In this document: piece by piece, positions 1 through 9,003 of the stretch
How the letters are laid out: every line of letters begins with the position of its first letter
Numbering within the stretch: position 1 is the first letter of the stretch
Assembly: GCA_002238605.1 (NCBI GenBank)
Contig: MPMR01000008.1
Coordinates: forward strand, 62,001 to 126,000
Length of the DNA: 64,000 nucleotides
Reading direction: 5' to 3'
Source: BD2-11 clade cluster bacterium bin43
GTDB lineage: Bacteria > Gemmatimonadota > Gemmatimonadetes > Longimicrobiales > Gaopeijiaceae
Translations under genes and position numbers: made by a program
Notes under the pieces: generated by a model
Databases searched by the model: none
Told to the model about the DNA's origin: nothing
Seen by the model: only the letters and a program-made list of their open reading frames with translations

Positions 1-2
1 CG

Positions 3-68
3 ACCCGCCCGTCCTTCTACGATGTCGACCTCGATGCCGACACCGGAAGGGTGATCGGCCTTTTCTGA
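3..68 (+). CDS. C-terminal fragment of an unidentified protein
   Basis: An open frame runs in from the left edge and ends at a TGA at 66-68. The last 21 residues end ...DADTGRVIGLF. A tail with an Asp-rich stretch followed by an aromatic terminal residue would suit a secreted or periplasmic protein, but this is too short to assign. It lies 56 bases before the porin start on the same strand, so the two could be co-transcribed. Confidence 0.35.
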   Translation, partial: TRPSFYDVDLDADTGRVIGLF

Positions 69-124
69 TACGGGGCACCGGAGATGCCGCAGGACCGGTT
101 CCGCACAACATCGAGGAGACCACG

Positions 125-1279
125 ATGACGATGCACACAGCGAGAAGCGCCGGCGTCGAGACGGCTGCGCGCGGCAGCGTTCAGCGGGACCGGCGGCAGG
201 CGAAGAGGACCGGGCGGTCGCGGTCGTGCGGGACGGCGCCCGTCGCCGTCCTTCTGGTGGCCATCGGTCTTCTCGCCACCTCCCTTGAAGCCCAGAATCC
301 GCCGTTCAGGTCCTATGGCGGTTCCAGCGTTTCGTTTGATGCGCGGGTGCACGCGCAGTACGAGGCGCCGAGCGCCGAGGGCGCCGTCTCGTCGTTCTCC
401 ATGCGGCGCGCCTGGATCACCCTGGACGGACGCTACAACGACTTCGTCGGCGGCCGCCTCCAGTTCGAAGCCCTCCGCGGGGGGACGGTGCTGGACGCAT
501 GGCTCACGCTGAACTTCTCGGAAGCCTTCGTCCTCAACATGGGTCAGTTCAAGCGCGGAATCTCCTACTTCTGGCTGGTTCCGAACTCCGACCTGCCCCT
601 CATCGAACGCGACGCCAGGGTGTCGGGCGTCGATGACTGCCCGGGAATCGGCGGGGTCTGTTCTTTCGGCAACCTGGCGTTCCGGCTCGGCCTGAACGGG
701 TACGAGCCCGGGTTGCTGATGTCGGGCCGCCTCGGCAGCCGCGCGAGCTATCGCGTGACGCTCACCAACGGGGAGGGCATCGACAACCGGGATGTGAACA
801 ACTGGAAGTCGACCACCACCCAGCTGTCCTTCGACCTCACCGACGCCAGCCGTTTCGCAGCCTACGCCTCATTCGACGAGACCCATTTCGACCACGGGTC
901 GGCCTGGACCCCGGCGTACGGTCTGGAGTTCGAGGCAGGCACGTGGCGCGATGGAGGCCACCTGCTGCTGGGGGCCATCCGGGGGCGGAACTGGAAGGTG
1001 GGCCAGGATACCCCGTTCACGGCGCTTCAGGCGATGGGGCTCTGGTATGCTCAGCTGCCGGAGACCGCCCGATTCGAAGCCATCGAGCCCCTGCTGCGCC
1101 TGAGTTGGGCCACCACCGCGGATGCCGATGGCGAGGACTTTTCGGGCCTCACGATCACCCCGGGATTCATGCTGTACGCGTTCGGAAAGAACGGGATATC
1201 CACCAACCTGGACATCTACCGTTCATCGCGCGACCGCACCGAGTTGTCGCTCAAGGTCCAGGCGTTCACGTACTTCTAG
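125..1279 (+). CDS. Outer-membrane porin, phosphate-selective porin O/P-like
   Basis: The 384-residue product is a predicted outer-membrane beta-barrel. It has an Arg-rich n-region of about 37 residues, a hydrophobic core (APVAVLLVAIGLLATSLEAQ) with a likely cleavage after EAQ, and then alternating amphipathic strands. It ends in a terminal Phe (FTYF), the usual C-terminal barrel signal. Strand patterns such as SFSMRRAWITLDGRYNDF and LNMGQFKRGISYF resemble OprO/OprP-type porins. The ATG at 125 follows AGGAG seven bases upstream, and no later start would keep the signal peptide. The n-region is unusually long. Substrate specificity cannot be read from the sequence. The gene appears monocistronic and faces the minus-strand STAS gene. 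Confidence 0.72.
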   Translation: MTMHTARSAGVETAARGSVQRDRRQAKRTGRSRSCGTAPVAVLLVAIGLLATSLEAQNPPFRSYGGSSVSFDARVHAQYEAPSAEGAVSSFSMRRAWITLDGRYNDFVGGRLQFEALRGGTVLDAWLTLNFSEAFVLNMGQFKRGISYFWLVPNSDLPLIERDARVSGVDDCPGIGGVCSFGNLAFRLGLNGYEPGLLMSGRLGSRASYRVTLTNGEGIDNRDVNNWKSTTTQLSFDLTDASRFAAYASFDETHFDHGSAWTPAYGLEFEAGTWRDGGHLLLGAIRGRNWKVGQDTPFTALQAMGLWYAQLPETARFEAIEPLLRLSWATTADADGEDFSGLTITPGFMLYAFGKNGISTNLDIYRSSRDRTELSLKVQAFTYF

Positions 1280-1441
1280 CCGGCACCGAAATCGAGAGAA
1301 CCGGGTGCCCGGCAACCGCCGCCGGAGCGAAGGAAAAGCGCGCGGGCTACGCGCCTGGATGGGGAAAGGGACCGGCCAGCAGGAAGCGCGTCGCGCCAGC
1401 AGGGACCGGTGGCTGCGTCGAGCCCCGGCTCCCGTAATCCT

Positions 1442-1774
1442 TCAGAAGCTCTCGATCGCCTGCTCGACGGTGTCGCGGACCGTCATGATTCGCGTAAACC
1501 CGCTGACCTCAAGAACCTCCCGGACGTGGTCCTGCACCTGGCACAGCGCGACTCCCCCACCCTGGGCACGGGTCTTCTTGAAGGCGAGAAGGAGAATGCG
1601 CAGGCCGGCGCTGCTGATGTACGACAGCTCGCCGCAATCCACGACCAGACGGCTGGAACCGCCCTCCATGGCCTTGCTCAACTCCTGTTCGAAGGAGGTC
1701 GCGTTTACCGAATCAACGCGGCCGCTTACGGCCGCGATCACGGCGTCCCCGGACTGACTGGCTGTGACTTTCAC
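1442..1774 (-). CDS. STAS-domain anti-sigma factor antagonist (anti-anti-sigma)
   Basis: A single STAS domain of about 110 residues, the size of SpoIIAA/RsbV. The segment LVVDCGELSYISSAGLRILL carries the conserved SSAG site whose Ser is phosphorylated by RsbW-type kinases in this family. The GTG at 1774 is preferred because AGGGGAT lies just upstream; an open frame continues further 5' but overlaps the kinase gene without domain similarity. It is 22 bases downstream of the RsbW-like kinase gene, so the two form an operon. In partner switching, unphosphorylated STAS protein sequesters the kinase and releases a sigma factor. No sigma factor gene is nearby, so the target is unknown. Confidence 0.88.
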   Translation of the reverse strand: MKVTASQSGDAVIAAVSGRVDSVNATSFEQELSKAMEGGSSRLVVDCGELSYISSAGLRILLLAFKKTRAQGGGVALCQVQDHVREVLEVSGFTRIMTVRDTVEQAIESF

Positions 1775-1796
1775 CGATTTGGATCCCCTGTCGCGC

Positions 1797-2216
1797 CTAC
1801 AGCGGCTGTGTGAGGGTAAGACAATTTCGATTTTTCTCGCGTCGATAGGATATGTCGTGAACGAGGTTCTTGGCAAGGTGGATTCCGAGCCCACCGATCG
1901 GTCGCTCGTCCACGGGCAGCGTGAAATCCGGGAGCGGTGCGTCGGCAAGCGGATTGAAGGAGCTGCCGTTGTCTTCGATGCGGATTACCAGGAGGTCGTC
2001 CCCCAACCCGAAGTCGACGCGGACCCTCGGTTCCCCGCGTATTCCTTCGAAGCCGTATGAGATGACGTTGGTGAGGATTTCGTCCAGAGCCAGACAGAAC
2101 CTCTGCACCACGACGTCGCTTACGCCGTTGGCCGTGGCAAAGCGCTCAAAAACCTCCACGACCCTGCGAGGCTCGTGCTGGTCCGTCCCCACATCAATCC
2201 CGAGCGTGACATCCAT
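1797..2216 (-). CDS. RsbW/SpoIIAB-like serine kinase (HATPase_c anti-sigma factor)
   Basis: The 139-residue protein is one HATPase_c domain of the anti-sigma serine kinase type. Visible motifs are the N box LALDEILTNVISYGF, the G1 box IRIEDNGSSFNP and the G2 box IGGLGIHLAKNLV. It lacks a histidine phospho-acceptor domain, so by family it should phosphorylate the STAS protein encoded just downstream rather than itself. ATG at 2216 follows GGAACG. It is transcribed divergently from the receiver-PP2C phosphatase gene, which encodes the enzyme class that would reverse its phosphorylation. Confidence 0.88.
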   Translation of the reverse strand: MDVTLGIDVGTDQHEPRRVVEVFERFATANGVSDVVVQRFCLALDEILTNVISYGFEGIRGEPRVRVDFGLGDDLLVIRIEDNGSSFNPLADAPLPDFTLPVDERPIGGLGIHLAKNLVHDISYRREKNRNCLTLTQPL

Positions 2217-2569
2217 GTGTCGTTCCGCCGCTGTGTCGCCAACGACTACGCCATTCTCCTCTGTTCCACGCCTGCATCAATGCCGACTGATTCCGCTTGC
2301 TGACGCCCCCGGATTTGCCGGCCTAACAACCTATCACGGAAGGCTCGGTTGCGCATCCCTCGACGGTCCGGGACCGCCATGACCCGGAAGCGAAGCGAAA
2401 CAGAACCGGACCTCCGGCAATCCCGGGACGCAGGCAAGCAACGTTCGTTGTTGCCAACGGGCTCGCAACGAGTAGTTTTGGGCGACGCCAACGCCCGATC
2501 AGACTCCCGCGCCGGACCGACGCCGGCCCAGCGGAAGGAATCGGGATCCCTGCCCTCCCGGGAGGACGT
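2217..2569. promoter_or_regulatory. Divergent control region with an imperfect inverted repeat
   Basis: This 353-base gap separates the rsbW-like gene (minus) from the receiver-PP2C gene (plus) and must hold both promoters. No convincing gene is present; an open frame at 2349-2573 looks like low-complexity out-of-frame translation. The clearest structure is an imperfect inverted repeat at 2433-2455 (GGCAAGCAACG, tt, CGTTGTTGCC, one base bulged), about 115 bases before the plus-strand start. It could be an operator. I cannot place -10/-35 elements with confidence. Confidence 0.35.
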
Positions 2570-3721
2570 ATGAAGAAGATTCTTGTGGTGGACGACGAGC
2601 CGGATCTCGAGCTTCTGCTCAGGCAGAAGTTCCGGCGCAAGGTGCGCCGGCGCGAGATCGAGCTCGTGTTCGCCAGCAATGGTGTCGAAGCGCTGGACAA
2701 GCTGAACCAGCAGGAAGACATCGACATGGTGCTGTCGGACATCAACATGCCGGAGATGGACGGGCTGACGCTTCTCAGCCAGATCAACTCCCTGGACCTG
2801 GACCTGCGCGCGGTGATTGTCACGGCGTACGGCGACATGGAGAACATCCGCACCGCCATGAACCGCGGCGCGTTCGACTTTCTCACCAAGCCGATCAACT
2901 TCGACGATCTCGAGACCACGATCGACAAGACGATCCGGCACCTGCAGGTGATGCGTGACGCCCTGCGGTCTCGCGACGAGCTTGTCGCCCTGCGCCAGGA
3001 GCTCGGGGTGGCGGCGCAGATGCAGGACTCGATTCTGCCCAAGGTCTTCCCGGAGCATCCCCGGTACGGCCTGTACGCATGGATGACCCCGGCCAAGGAA
3101 GTGGGCGGTGACTTCTACGACTTCTTCCCGGTAGAGGACGGCGGGTTTGCCGTGGTGGTCGCGGACGTCTCCGGCAAGGGGGTGCCGGCCGCGCTGTTCA
3201 TGATGGTGAGTCGGACCCTGGTGAAGGGATCCGCCCTTGGCGAACGTGAGCCTGTAAAGTGTATAACCGAGGTCAACCAGCTACTCTACGAACAGAACAA
3301 GGAATCGATGTTCGTAACCATGTTCTACGCGGTGCTCGATCCGACATCGGGGCTTCTGCAATACGTGAACGGAGGCCACAACCTCCCCTGTCTGGTCAAG
3401 CCGTCGGGCGAGGTGACCTGGCTGCCGGGGGACAGCGGCATCGTCCTCGGCGTGATCGACGAGTTTCCCTATCAGCAACACTCGATGCAACTGGAGGAGG
3501 GCGACGTCGTCTTCTTCTACACGGACGGCGTGACCGAAGCGATGGACGAGGCTGGAAACCAGTTCGGGGACGACACGCTGCTGGACGTCCTGAGGAACGC
3601 GGCCGGCACCAACCCCGAGGACATGACGCGCCGGGTGGTCGATGCCGTGCACGAGCACGCGGGCGGCGCGCCCCAATCCGACGACCTGACCTGCCTGGCG
3701 CTCCGATACGGAGGGGACTGA
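2570..3721 (+). CDS. Response regulator with PP2C-type serine phosphatase output (RsbU-like)
   Basis: 383 residues in two parts. Residues 1-120 form a receiver domain with the acidic pocket ILVVDDEPD, the phospho-acceptor Asp57 in VLSDINMPEMDG, and the conserved Lys in FLTKPINF. After a helical linker (about 125-155, containing QMQDSILPK), residues 160-380 form a SpoIIE/RsbU phosphatase with the metal-binding motifs GGDFYDFF, VADVSGKG, GGHN, FYTDGVTEA and SDDLTCLAL. The inferred role is dephosphorylation of the STAS protein when the receiver is phosphorylated by the kinase encoded two genes downstream. GGAGG precedes ATG 2570. The stop overlaps the next ATG (TGATG). Confidence 0.93.
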   Translation: MKKILVVDDEPDLELLLRQKFRRKVRRREIELVFASNGVEALDKLNQQEDIDMVLSDINMPEMDGLTLLSQINSLDLDLRAVIVTAYGDMENIRTAMNRGAFDFLTKPINFDDLETTIDKTIRHLQVMRDALRSRDELVALRQELGVAAQMQDSILPKVFPEHPRYGLYAWMTPAKEVGGDFYDFFPVEDGGFAVVVADVSGKGVPAALFMMVSRTLVKGSALGEREPVKCITEVNQLLYEQNKESMFVTMFYAVLDPTSGLLQYVNGGHNLPCLVKPSGEVTWLPGDSGIVLGVIDEFPYQQHSMQLEEGDVVFFYTDGVTEAMDEAGNQFGDDTLLDVLRNAAGTNPEDMTRRVVDAVHEHAGGAPQSDDLTCLALRYGGD

Positions 3722-4938
3722 TGGGACGCGGGACAGGGTTCCGGGGAGGGGAACCGGCGACCCATGCCCGGGAGCCTCGCTACGCCGCGTTCGGAGCATT
3801 CCTGGCCATCGCGGTCTGCCTCCTCCCGGCCTCGCCGCTGCCAGCTCAATCCGAAGCGGAGGGCGTCTTTCCGGACTCGATCGTGTTCGGACAGTCGGCC
3901 GCCTTCACGGGCCCCACGAGCGAACTCGGATCGAACATGAGGCTCGGGATACTCGCCGCGTTCGAGGAAGCCAACCGGCAGGGCGGGGTTCGGGGCCGGA
4001 TGTTGCGGCTTCATTCGCGTGACGACGGATACGAGCCCGAAGCCGCTTCCGACAACACGCACGCGCTCATCGCCGAGGGAGTGTTCGGACTGGTGGGCGC
4101 GGTCGGGACTCCCACCTCCACCGCGGCGGAACCGGTCGCGACCGCCGGGGGCGTACCCTACATCGGGCCGTTCACGGGAGCGGAATTCCTGCGGGAGCGG
4201 CACGACTTCGTGGTCAACCTGCGCGCGTCCTATTTCCAGGAAACCGAGGAGATGGTCGAGCGCCTCACGACGGACCTGGGCTATACGCGCTTTGCGGTCC
4301 TGTACCAGGACGACAATTACGGCAACGCCGGGCTGACCGGCGTGCGCCGTGCGCTGGGAAGACGCGACATGGTGCTGGTCGCCGAGGGCGCATACGTCCG
4401 CAACACCACCGCCGTGAAACGGGCTTTGCTCGACATCCGGGAGGGCAACCCCCAGGCGGTGATCATCATCGGCGCCTATCAGCCCGCGGCCACGTTCATC
4501 AGGTGGGCGCGCCGCATCGGCGTGAACGCCATCTTCGTGAACATCTCGTTCGTGGGCAGCAACGCGCTGCTGAACGAGCTGGGGACGGCGGGCGAGGGTG
4601 TCGTGGTCACGCAGGTGGTCCCCTTCCCCCAGGACACCTCCGTTCCCGTCGTGGCCCGCTACCACGAGGCCCTGGAAGTGGTGGACCCGGATGCGAGCCC
4701 CGGCTTCGTCTCGCTCGAAGGCTACCTGGCGGGACTCCTGATCGTCGAGGGACTGGACAGGACCGGCCCCGAACCGACCCGGGAGAGCTTCCTCCAGACG
4801 TTGCGCGAGGCAGGGCCCCTCGATCTGGGCGGTTTCGAGGTCGAGTACGGCGTGCGCGACAACCAGGGATCCGACCGCGTGTTCCTGACCCGGATCCAGG
4901 CGGGCCGTTTCCGGGCCATGGAGCGGCTGTCGCGATGA
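3721..4938 (+). CDS. Periplasmic type I substrate-binding protein, LivJ/TorT-like sensor component
   Basis: The 405-residue protein has an N-terminal hydrophobic export signal (FGAFLAIAVCLLPASPLPAQ) followed by a type I periplasmic-binding fold. Family-typical segments are IVFGQSAAFTGPTSELG, GGVRGRMLRLHSRDDGYEP, GLVGAVGTPTSTAAEPVA, FAVLYQDDNYGNAGLTG and SLEGYLAGLLIVEGL. It starts on the stop codon of the receiver-PP2C gene and its own stop overlaps the histidine kinase start (ATGA), so the three are translationally coupled. No ABC permease or ATPase is adjacent. That context suggests it presents a ligand to the kinase, as TorT does to TorS, rather than feeding a transporter. The ligand is unknown; amino acids or amides would be family-typical. 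Confidence 0.85.
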   Translation: MGRGTGFRGGEPATHAREPRYAAFGAFLAIAVCLLPASPLPAQSEAEGVFPDSIVFGQSAAFTGPTSELGSNMRLGILAAFEEANRQGGVRGRMLRLHSRDDGYEPEAASDNTHALIAEGVFGLVGAVGTPTSTAAEPVATAGGVPYIGPFTGAEFLRERHDFVVNLRASYFQETEEMVERLTTDLGYTRFAVLYQDDNYGNAGLTGVRRALGRRDMVLVAEGAYVRNTTAVKRALLDIREGNPQAVIIIGAYQPAATFIRWARRIGVNAIFVNISFVGSNALLNELGTAGEGVVVTQVVPFPQDTSVPVVARYHEALEVVDPDASPGFVSLEGYLAGLLIVEGLDRTGPEPTRESFLQTLREAGPLDLGGFEVEYGVRDNQGSDRVFLTRIQAGRFRAMERLSR

Positions 4939-7181
4939 CTCCCCCTGTGCAGGAGGGTCTGGACACCAGAATCCATTCCACCTTCGAGTGGGTTCTGGCC
5001 AAGCTGCCCTCCAGATGGGGCGACAAGATTCGCGCAGCCACGGGGAACCGCTTCGGGATCGCGAGCCAGATCTGGGTGGGGCTGGGTGGGGGCGTGACCC
5101 TGACTCTGGTGGCGAGCCTGCTGGCCCTGGGTCTCATGACGATCGTCAACGCGAGCCAGCGGGAAGTCACCGGCACCTACATGCCGGGGATGATCGCCGC
5201 CTTCGACGTGGCTCGCAGCAGCTCGGAACTGGTGCGTGCTTCGCCCAGGCTGATCGCGGCCGATACGCCGGAGGACCTGGAGCTGGTCGACCTCGATGTG
5301 GCGCGGGAAGAGGAATTCCTGCGCACCCGCATCGGGGAAATGACGGGTGCCGGACTGGAGGGCGAACAGCAGGACTCGGTCGTCCGGCTCGCCTCGACCC
5401 TTGTCGAGAGCATCGACCTCATCCGCGAATCGGTGGCCCGGCGGATGAATTATCGGGCCCAGGTGAGCGAGCTGGAACGCGAGGTGTTGGAGGTTACGCT
5501 GGGAACCGAACTCCTCCTGGTCATCGAGATCGACGATCAGGAGTTTTTCATGGAGACGGGCTTGCGGGAGCTCACCGACCAGCCTGCGCCGATTTCCGCC
5601 AGAAACGCGCCCGCCGAGCTGGACCAGTACAGAGGGCTGCTCAACTATCAGGCGACCCAGAACGAGGTTTCCGTCCTCATCCAGCGTGCGCTCACGCAGG
5701 ACGACCCGGGCCTGCTGCAGACGAACCGCGAGAGAGTGACGGCGGCGATGGGCGACCTCGAGGATGCCCTCGACGACCTGCAACCCGCGACGACCGAACT
5801 GTTCAGGCCTTCCTTCCAGGCCCTGGGCGACCTTTATTCGGCCGCGGACGGGATCTTTACGATTCGCACACTCGAGCTGGCCGAGTTGGCCGAGTCCGAG
5901 GAGTATCTGGCCCTTAACGAAGCGATCACCAACGACCTGCTCGCGCTCGTTCAGCCGCTCGTGGAGAACGCGGAGATCTCCACCCAGGAGGCGGCAGACC
6001 GGTCGGCCACCCTGCTGCAGATCGGCTGGTGGACGATTCTCGCGGTAAACGTCCTCGCCGTGCTGGCGGCCGTCTTCGGGGGCTGGAAATTCTTCGGTGA
6101 GCGGCTGCTGGTCCGCCTGCGCCACCTCTCCGACGTGATGCGCCGCATGTCCAGGGGCGAACTGGAAGCGAAGCTCGAGATCGCCGGCAACGACGAGGTC
6201 ACCGACATGGCGGGCGCGCTCGAGGTCTTCCGGCAGCACGCCATCGAGGTTCAGCGTCTGAACCTGGTGGAAGCGCTCGCCACCGAGGTCCAGGACAAGA
6301 ACGCCGAGCTCGAGAGCACGCTGGACGAGCTTCGGCGCACGCAGGAACAGGTCATCACCCAGGAGAAGCTGGCGTCGCTGGGGGCCCTGACGGCGGGCGT
6401 GGCGCACGAAATCCGCAACCCCCTCAACTTCGTCAACAACTTCGCCGCGCTTTCCGTCGAGTTGATCGACGAGTTGCGGGAAGAACTCGGGCTCGAAGAC
6501 GAGAGCAGCAGCAACGGCGATGGCGCGGGGCCGCTCACCGCGGCGGGGGATGAAGAGCTGACCGAAATCGTGGATGAGATCCTGGGCGATCTCCAGCTCA
6601 ACATCTCCAAGGTCAAGGAGCACGGCGACCGCGCGAACCGGATCGTCGACGGCATGCTGGCCCACTCCCGTGACGAGGCCGGTCAGATCGAGTCCATCGA
6701 CATCAATCTGCTGGTGGAGGAATACACCAAGCTCGCCTACCACGGGATGCGCGGCACGGACGCCACCTTCAACGTGACCATCACCCGGGAACTGGACCCG
6801 GATGCGGGCCGTGTCGACGGCATCGCCCGCGACCTCAGCCGGGTCATCCTGAACATCGTCACCAACGCCTGCCAGGCCACTCAGATGCGCGGCAAGGCGG
6901 AAGGCCGCGGGTACTCCCCCACCCTCCTGGTGTCCACCGAAGGGCAGGGCAACGCCGTGCGGATCAGGATTCGAGACAACGGCACCGGCATGCCCGAGAG
7001 CGTCGTCCGCAAGATCTTCGACCCCTTCTTCACCACCAAGTCGGGGACTCAGGGCACCGGGCTGGGGCTGTCGATCTCACACGAGATCGTGCGCGAACAC
7101 GAAGGGCAGCTTGCCGTGGACACGAAAGATGGCGAGTACACGGAGTTCAGCATCGTCCTGCCGCGGGCGAAGGCAAAATAG
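4935..7181 (+). CDS. Membrane sensor histidine kinase with TorS-like helical periplasmic domain
   Basis: 748 residues. TM1 lies at about 45-71 (IWVGLGGGVTLTLVASLLAL). A long helix-rich extracytoplasmic region at about 72-362 lacks Cys and reads as a helical bundle. TM2 lies at about 363-387, HAMP at 388-440, then a coiled coil and DHp with His491 in GVAHEIRNPLNF. HATPase motifs are NIVTNACQAT, IRDNGTGMPE, FDPFFTTK and GTGLGLSISHEIV. The DHp helices carry an acidic Ser/Gly-rich insert near residues 525-550. A large helical sensor paired with a periplasmic binding protein matches the TorS/TorT architecture. The start is ATG 4935 inside the ATGA overlap. The likely partner is the receiver-PP2C protein. 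There is no receiver on this kinase. Confidence 0.9.
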   Translation: MTPPVQEGLDTRIHSTFEWVLAKLPSRWGDKIRAATGNRFGIASQIWVGLGGGVTLTLVASLLALGLMTIVNASQREVTGTYMPGMIAAFDVARSSSELVRASPRLIAADTPEDLELVDLDVAREEEFLRTRIGEMTGAGLEGEQQDSVVRLASTLVESIDLIRESVARRMNYRAQVSELEREVLEVTLGTELLLVIEIDDQEFFMETGLRELTDQPAPISARNAPAELDQYRGLLNYQATQNEVSVLIQRALTQDDPGLLQTNRERVTAAMGDLEDALDDLQPATTELFRPSFQALGDLYSAADGIFTIRTLELAELAESEEYLALNEAITNDLLALVQPLVENAEISTQEAADRSATLLQIGWWTILAVNVLAVLAAVFGGWKFFGERLLVRLRHLSDVMRRMSRGELEAKLEIAGNDEVTDMAGALEVFRQHAIEVQRLNLVEALATEVQDKNAELESTLDELRRTQEQVITQEKLASLGALTAGVAHEIRNPLNFVNNFAALSVELIDELREELGLEDESSSNGDGAGPLTAAGDEELTEIVDEILGDLQLNISKVKEHGDRANRIVDGMLAHSRDEAGQIESIDINLLVEEYTKLAYHGMRGTDATFNVTITRELDPDAGRVDGIARDLSRVILNIVTNACQATQMRGKAEGRGYSPTLLVSTEGQGNAVRIRIRDNGTGMPESVVRKIFDPFFTTKSGTQGTGLGLSISHEIVREHEGQLAVDTKDGEYTEFSIVLPRAKAK

Positions 7182-7228
7182 GGTCTCGCCCGCGGAGCGC
7201 CGGTCGCCAGGCCTGGGCCAGGGTCAGG

Positions 7229-8782
7229 CTAGTTCTCCGCATCGACCCGGCCTCCCACCGCGGATTGATCGAGCGGGCTCCGGTACTGGATGGCCTCCGC
7301 CACGTGCGGTGCACCGACGCGCTCGCTTTCGCTCAGGTCGGCGATGGTGCGGGCCACGCGCAGGATCCGGTGATAGCCGCGCGCCGAGAGGCCCAGCGCG
7401 CGCACGGCCGTGCGCAACAGCCGGCGGCCTTCCGGCCCCGGCATGCACCAGCGTCGCATCCCCTCCGGTCCGAGCCGGCTGTTGTACGGAGCGGTTCCGT
7501 TCCGGCTTTCCCGCTGCTGCTGCCGGCCTCGGGCGCTCGCGACCCGGGCACGCACCTCGCGGCTCGACGTCCCCGTTTCCCGCACCTCGAGTTCGCCGAC
7601 CGGCACGGCCGGCATGTGCACATGGAGGTCGACGCGATCCAGCAACGGCCCCGAAACCCGATTCCGGTAGCGGCGCATCGTGGGCTCGCCGCAGGAGCAC
7701 CGCCCCGAACCGTCACCGTGGAACCCGCACGGACACGGATTCATCGAGGCGACCAGGGTGAAGCGGCAGGGATACGTGACCGCCTGACTGGCGCGTGAGA
7801 TCGTAACCGTTCCGTCTTCAAGTGGTTGGCGCAGGGCTTCGAGGACGTGCCGGCGGAACTCCGGGAGTTCGTCGAGAAAGAGGACCCCCTGGTGCGCGAG
7901 GCTTACCTCGCCGGGTCGCGGCACGCGGCCGCCGCCGACCAGCCCCGCGTCGCTGATGGTGTGGTGGGGGGAGCGGAAAGGGCGGCGCGTGAGAAGCGCC
8001 TCGCCGGAGGGCAGCCGTCCGGCTACGGAGTGAACCTTGGTCGCCTCCACCGCCTCTCGCAGGCCAAGCGGCGGCAGAATCCCGGACAGCCGCCGTGCGA
8101 GCATGGTCTTTCCGGCTCCGGGCGGGCCGCTCAGCAGCACATTGTGCCCTCCCGCGGCCGCCACCAGCAGGGCGCGCTTCGCATGCGCCTGGCCCCGGAC
8201 ATCGGCCAGATCCGGCGCGTCCGCCGCCCCACCCCCCAGAAGAGCCAGGCCGTCCACTCTGGCCGGGGCGATGGGACCTTCCCCGGTCAGATGCCGGATC
8301 ACCTCCGGCAGACAGGACGCCCCGATCACCTCGACCGCCCCCGCCACCGCCGCCTCGCGCGCGTTTACGTCGGGAACCACGAGACCCTCCAGCCCGTGGC
8401 AGCCGTGTGCGATCGAGAGCGCTCCCCGCACCGGGCGCAATTCGCCATCGAGTCCCAGCTCGCCCACAAACCCGTGACCGTCGACTTCCTCGGCCTGGAG
8501 GTGCCCGGCCACGACCAGAGCCGCGATCGCAATGGGAAGGTCGAAGGCGCTGCCGGTCTTGGGCACGTCGGCCGGCGCCAGGTTGATCGTGAGACGGCGG
8601 TGCGGGATCGGAAACCCGGCACTCGCGAGCGCGGCCGTCACCCGTTCGCGGCCTTCCCGCACCGCCCCCGCCGGCAGGCCGACGATCGAGAACGCCGGCA
8701 GGCCGGACGACAGGGTCGCCTCGACGCTGACCGGAAAGCTGTCGACCCCGTTCAGGGCGGCCGATCGGACCTGAGTGAACAT
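7229..8782 (-). CDS. comM: ComM/YifB-family Mg-chelatase-like AAA+ ATPase
   Basis: The 517-residue length is typical of YifB/ComM. The N-terminal Lon-protease-like domain ([42 protein letters not shown]) precedes an AAA+ Mg-chelatase core with Walker [16 protein letters not shown] and Walker B-like LFLDELPEF. The C-terminal part has [15 protein letters not shown], which may bind metal, and the helical lid [16 protein letters not shown]. ComM acts as a branch-migration helicase during natural transformation in proteobacteria; the role here is inferred. It is probably monocistronic, with an AT-rich inverted repeat about 140 bases upstream. Confidence 0.93.
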   Translation of the reverse strand: MFTQVRSAALNGVDSFPVSVEATLSSGLPAFSIVGLPAGAVREGRERVTAALASAGFPIPHRRLTINLAPADVPKTGSAFDLPIAIAALVVAGHLQAEEVDGHGFVGELGLDGELRPVRGALSIAHGCHGLEGLVVPDVNAREAAVAGAVEVIGASCLPEVIRHLTGEGPIAPARVDGLALLGGGAADAPDLADVRGQAHAKRALLVAAAGGHNVLLSGPPGAGKTMLARRLSGILPPLGLREAVEATKVHSVAGRLPSGEALLTRRPFRSPHHTISDAGLVGGGRVPRPGEVSLAHQGVLFLDELPEFRRHVLEALRQPLEDGTVTISRASQAVTYPCRFTLVASMNPCPCGFHGDGSGRCSCGEPTMRRYRNRVSGPLLDRVDLHVHMPAVPVGELEVRETGTSSREVRARVASARGRQQQRESRNGTAPYNSRLGPEGMRRWCMPGPEGRRLLRTAVRALGLSARGYHRILRVARTIADLSESERVGAPHVAEAIQYRSPLDQSAVGGRVDAEN

Positions 8783-8922
8783 CGCCCCCCGCAGCCTGCC
8801 TCACGTGGTCCCGGACGGCGGGGACCGTCCCCGCGCCGGAGAAAGGTGGCGACGTTGCGGGGGCGTCCCCATGGCACGATGGGAACACCTGCTCGGATGC
8901 CGGGCCGGGAAGCTATAAGTGA

Positions 8923-8951
8923 CATATACTGTCGTCTACTGACGATATATG
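8923..8951. promoter_or_regulatory. AT-rich imperfect inverted repeat upstream of comM
   Basis: An AT-rich island sits in otherwise GC-rich DNA. CATATACTGTCG and TGACGATATATG form an imperfect inverted repeat (9 of 12 positions) around TCTAC. It lies about 140 bases upstream of the comM start and downstream of the outer-membrane barrel gene. It may be a regulator-binding site and/or the minus-strand comM promoter, which would give a long leader. The rest of the 8783-9003 gap shows nothing else. Confidence 0.4.
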
Positions 8952-9003
8952 ACAACTTCACATCGGACGGGCAGGACGATCGCCGGCTGCCGGCGGCCGG
9001 GAC

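Noticed and set aside
2349-2573. Open frame between the rsbW-like and receiver-PP2C genes
   Set aside because: The translation is Arg/Ser-rich with no domain, and the frame overlaps the start of a strong gene. The region is needed for promoters.
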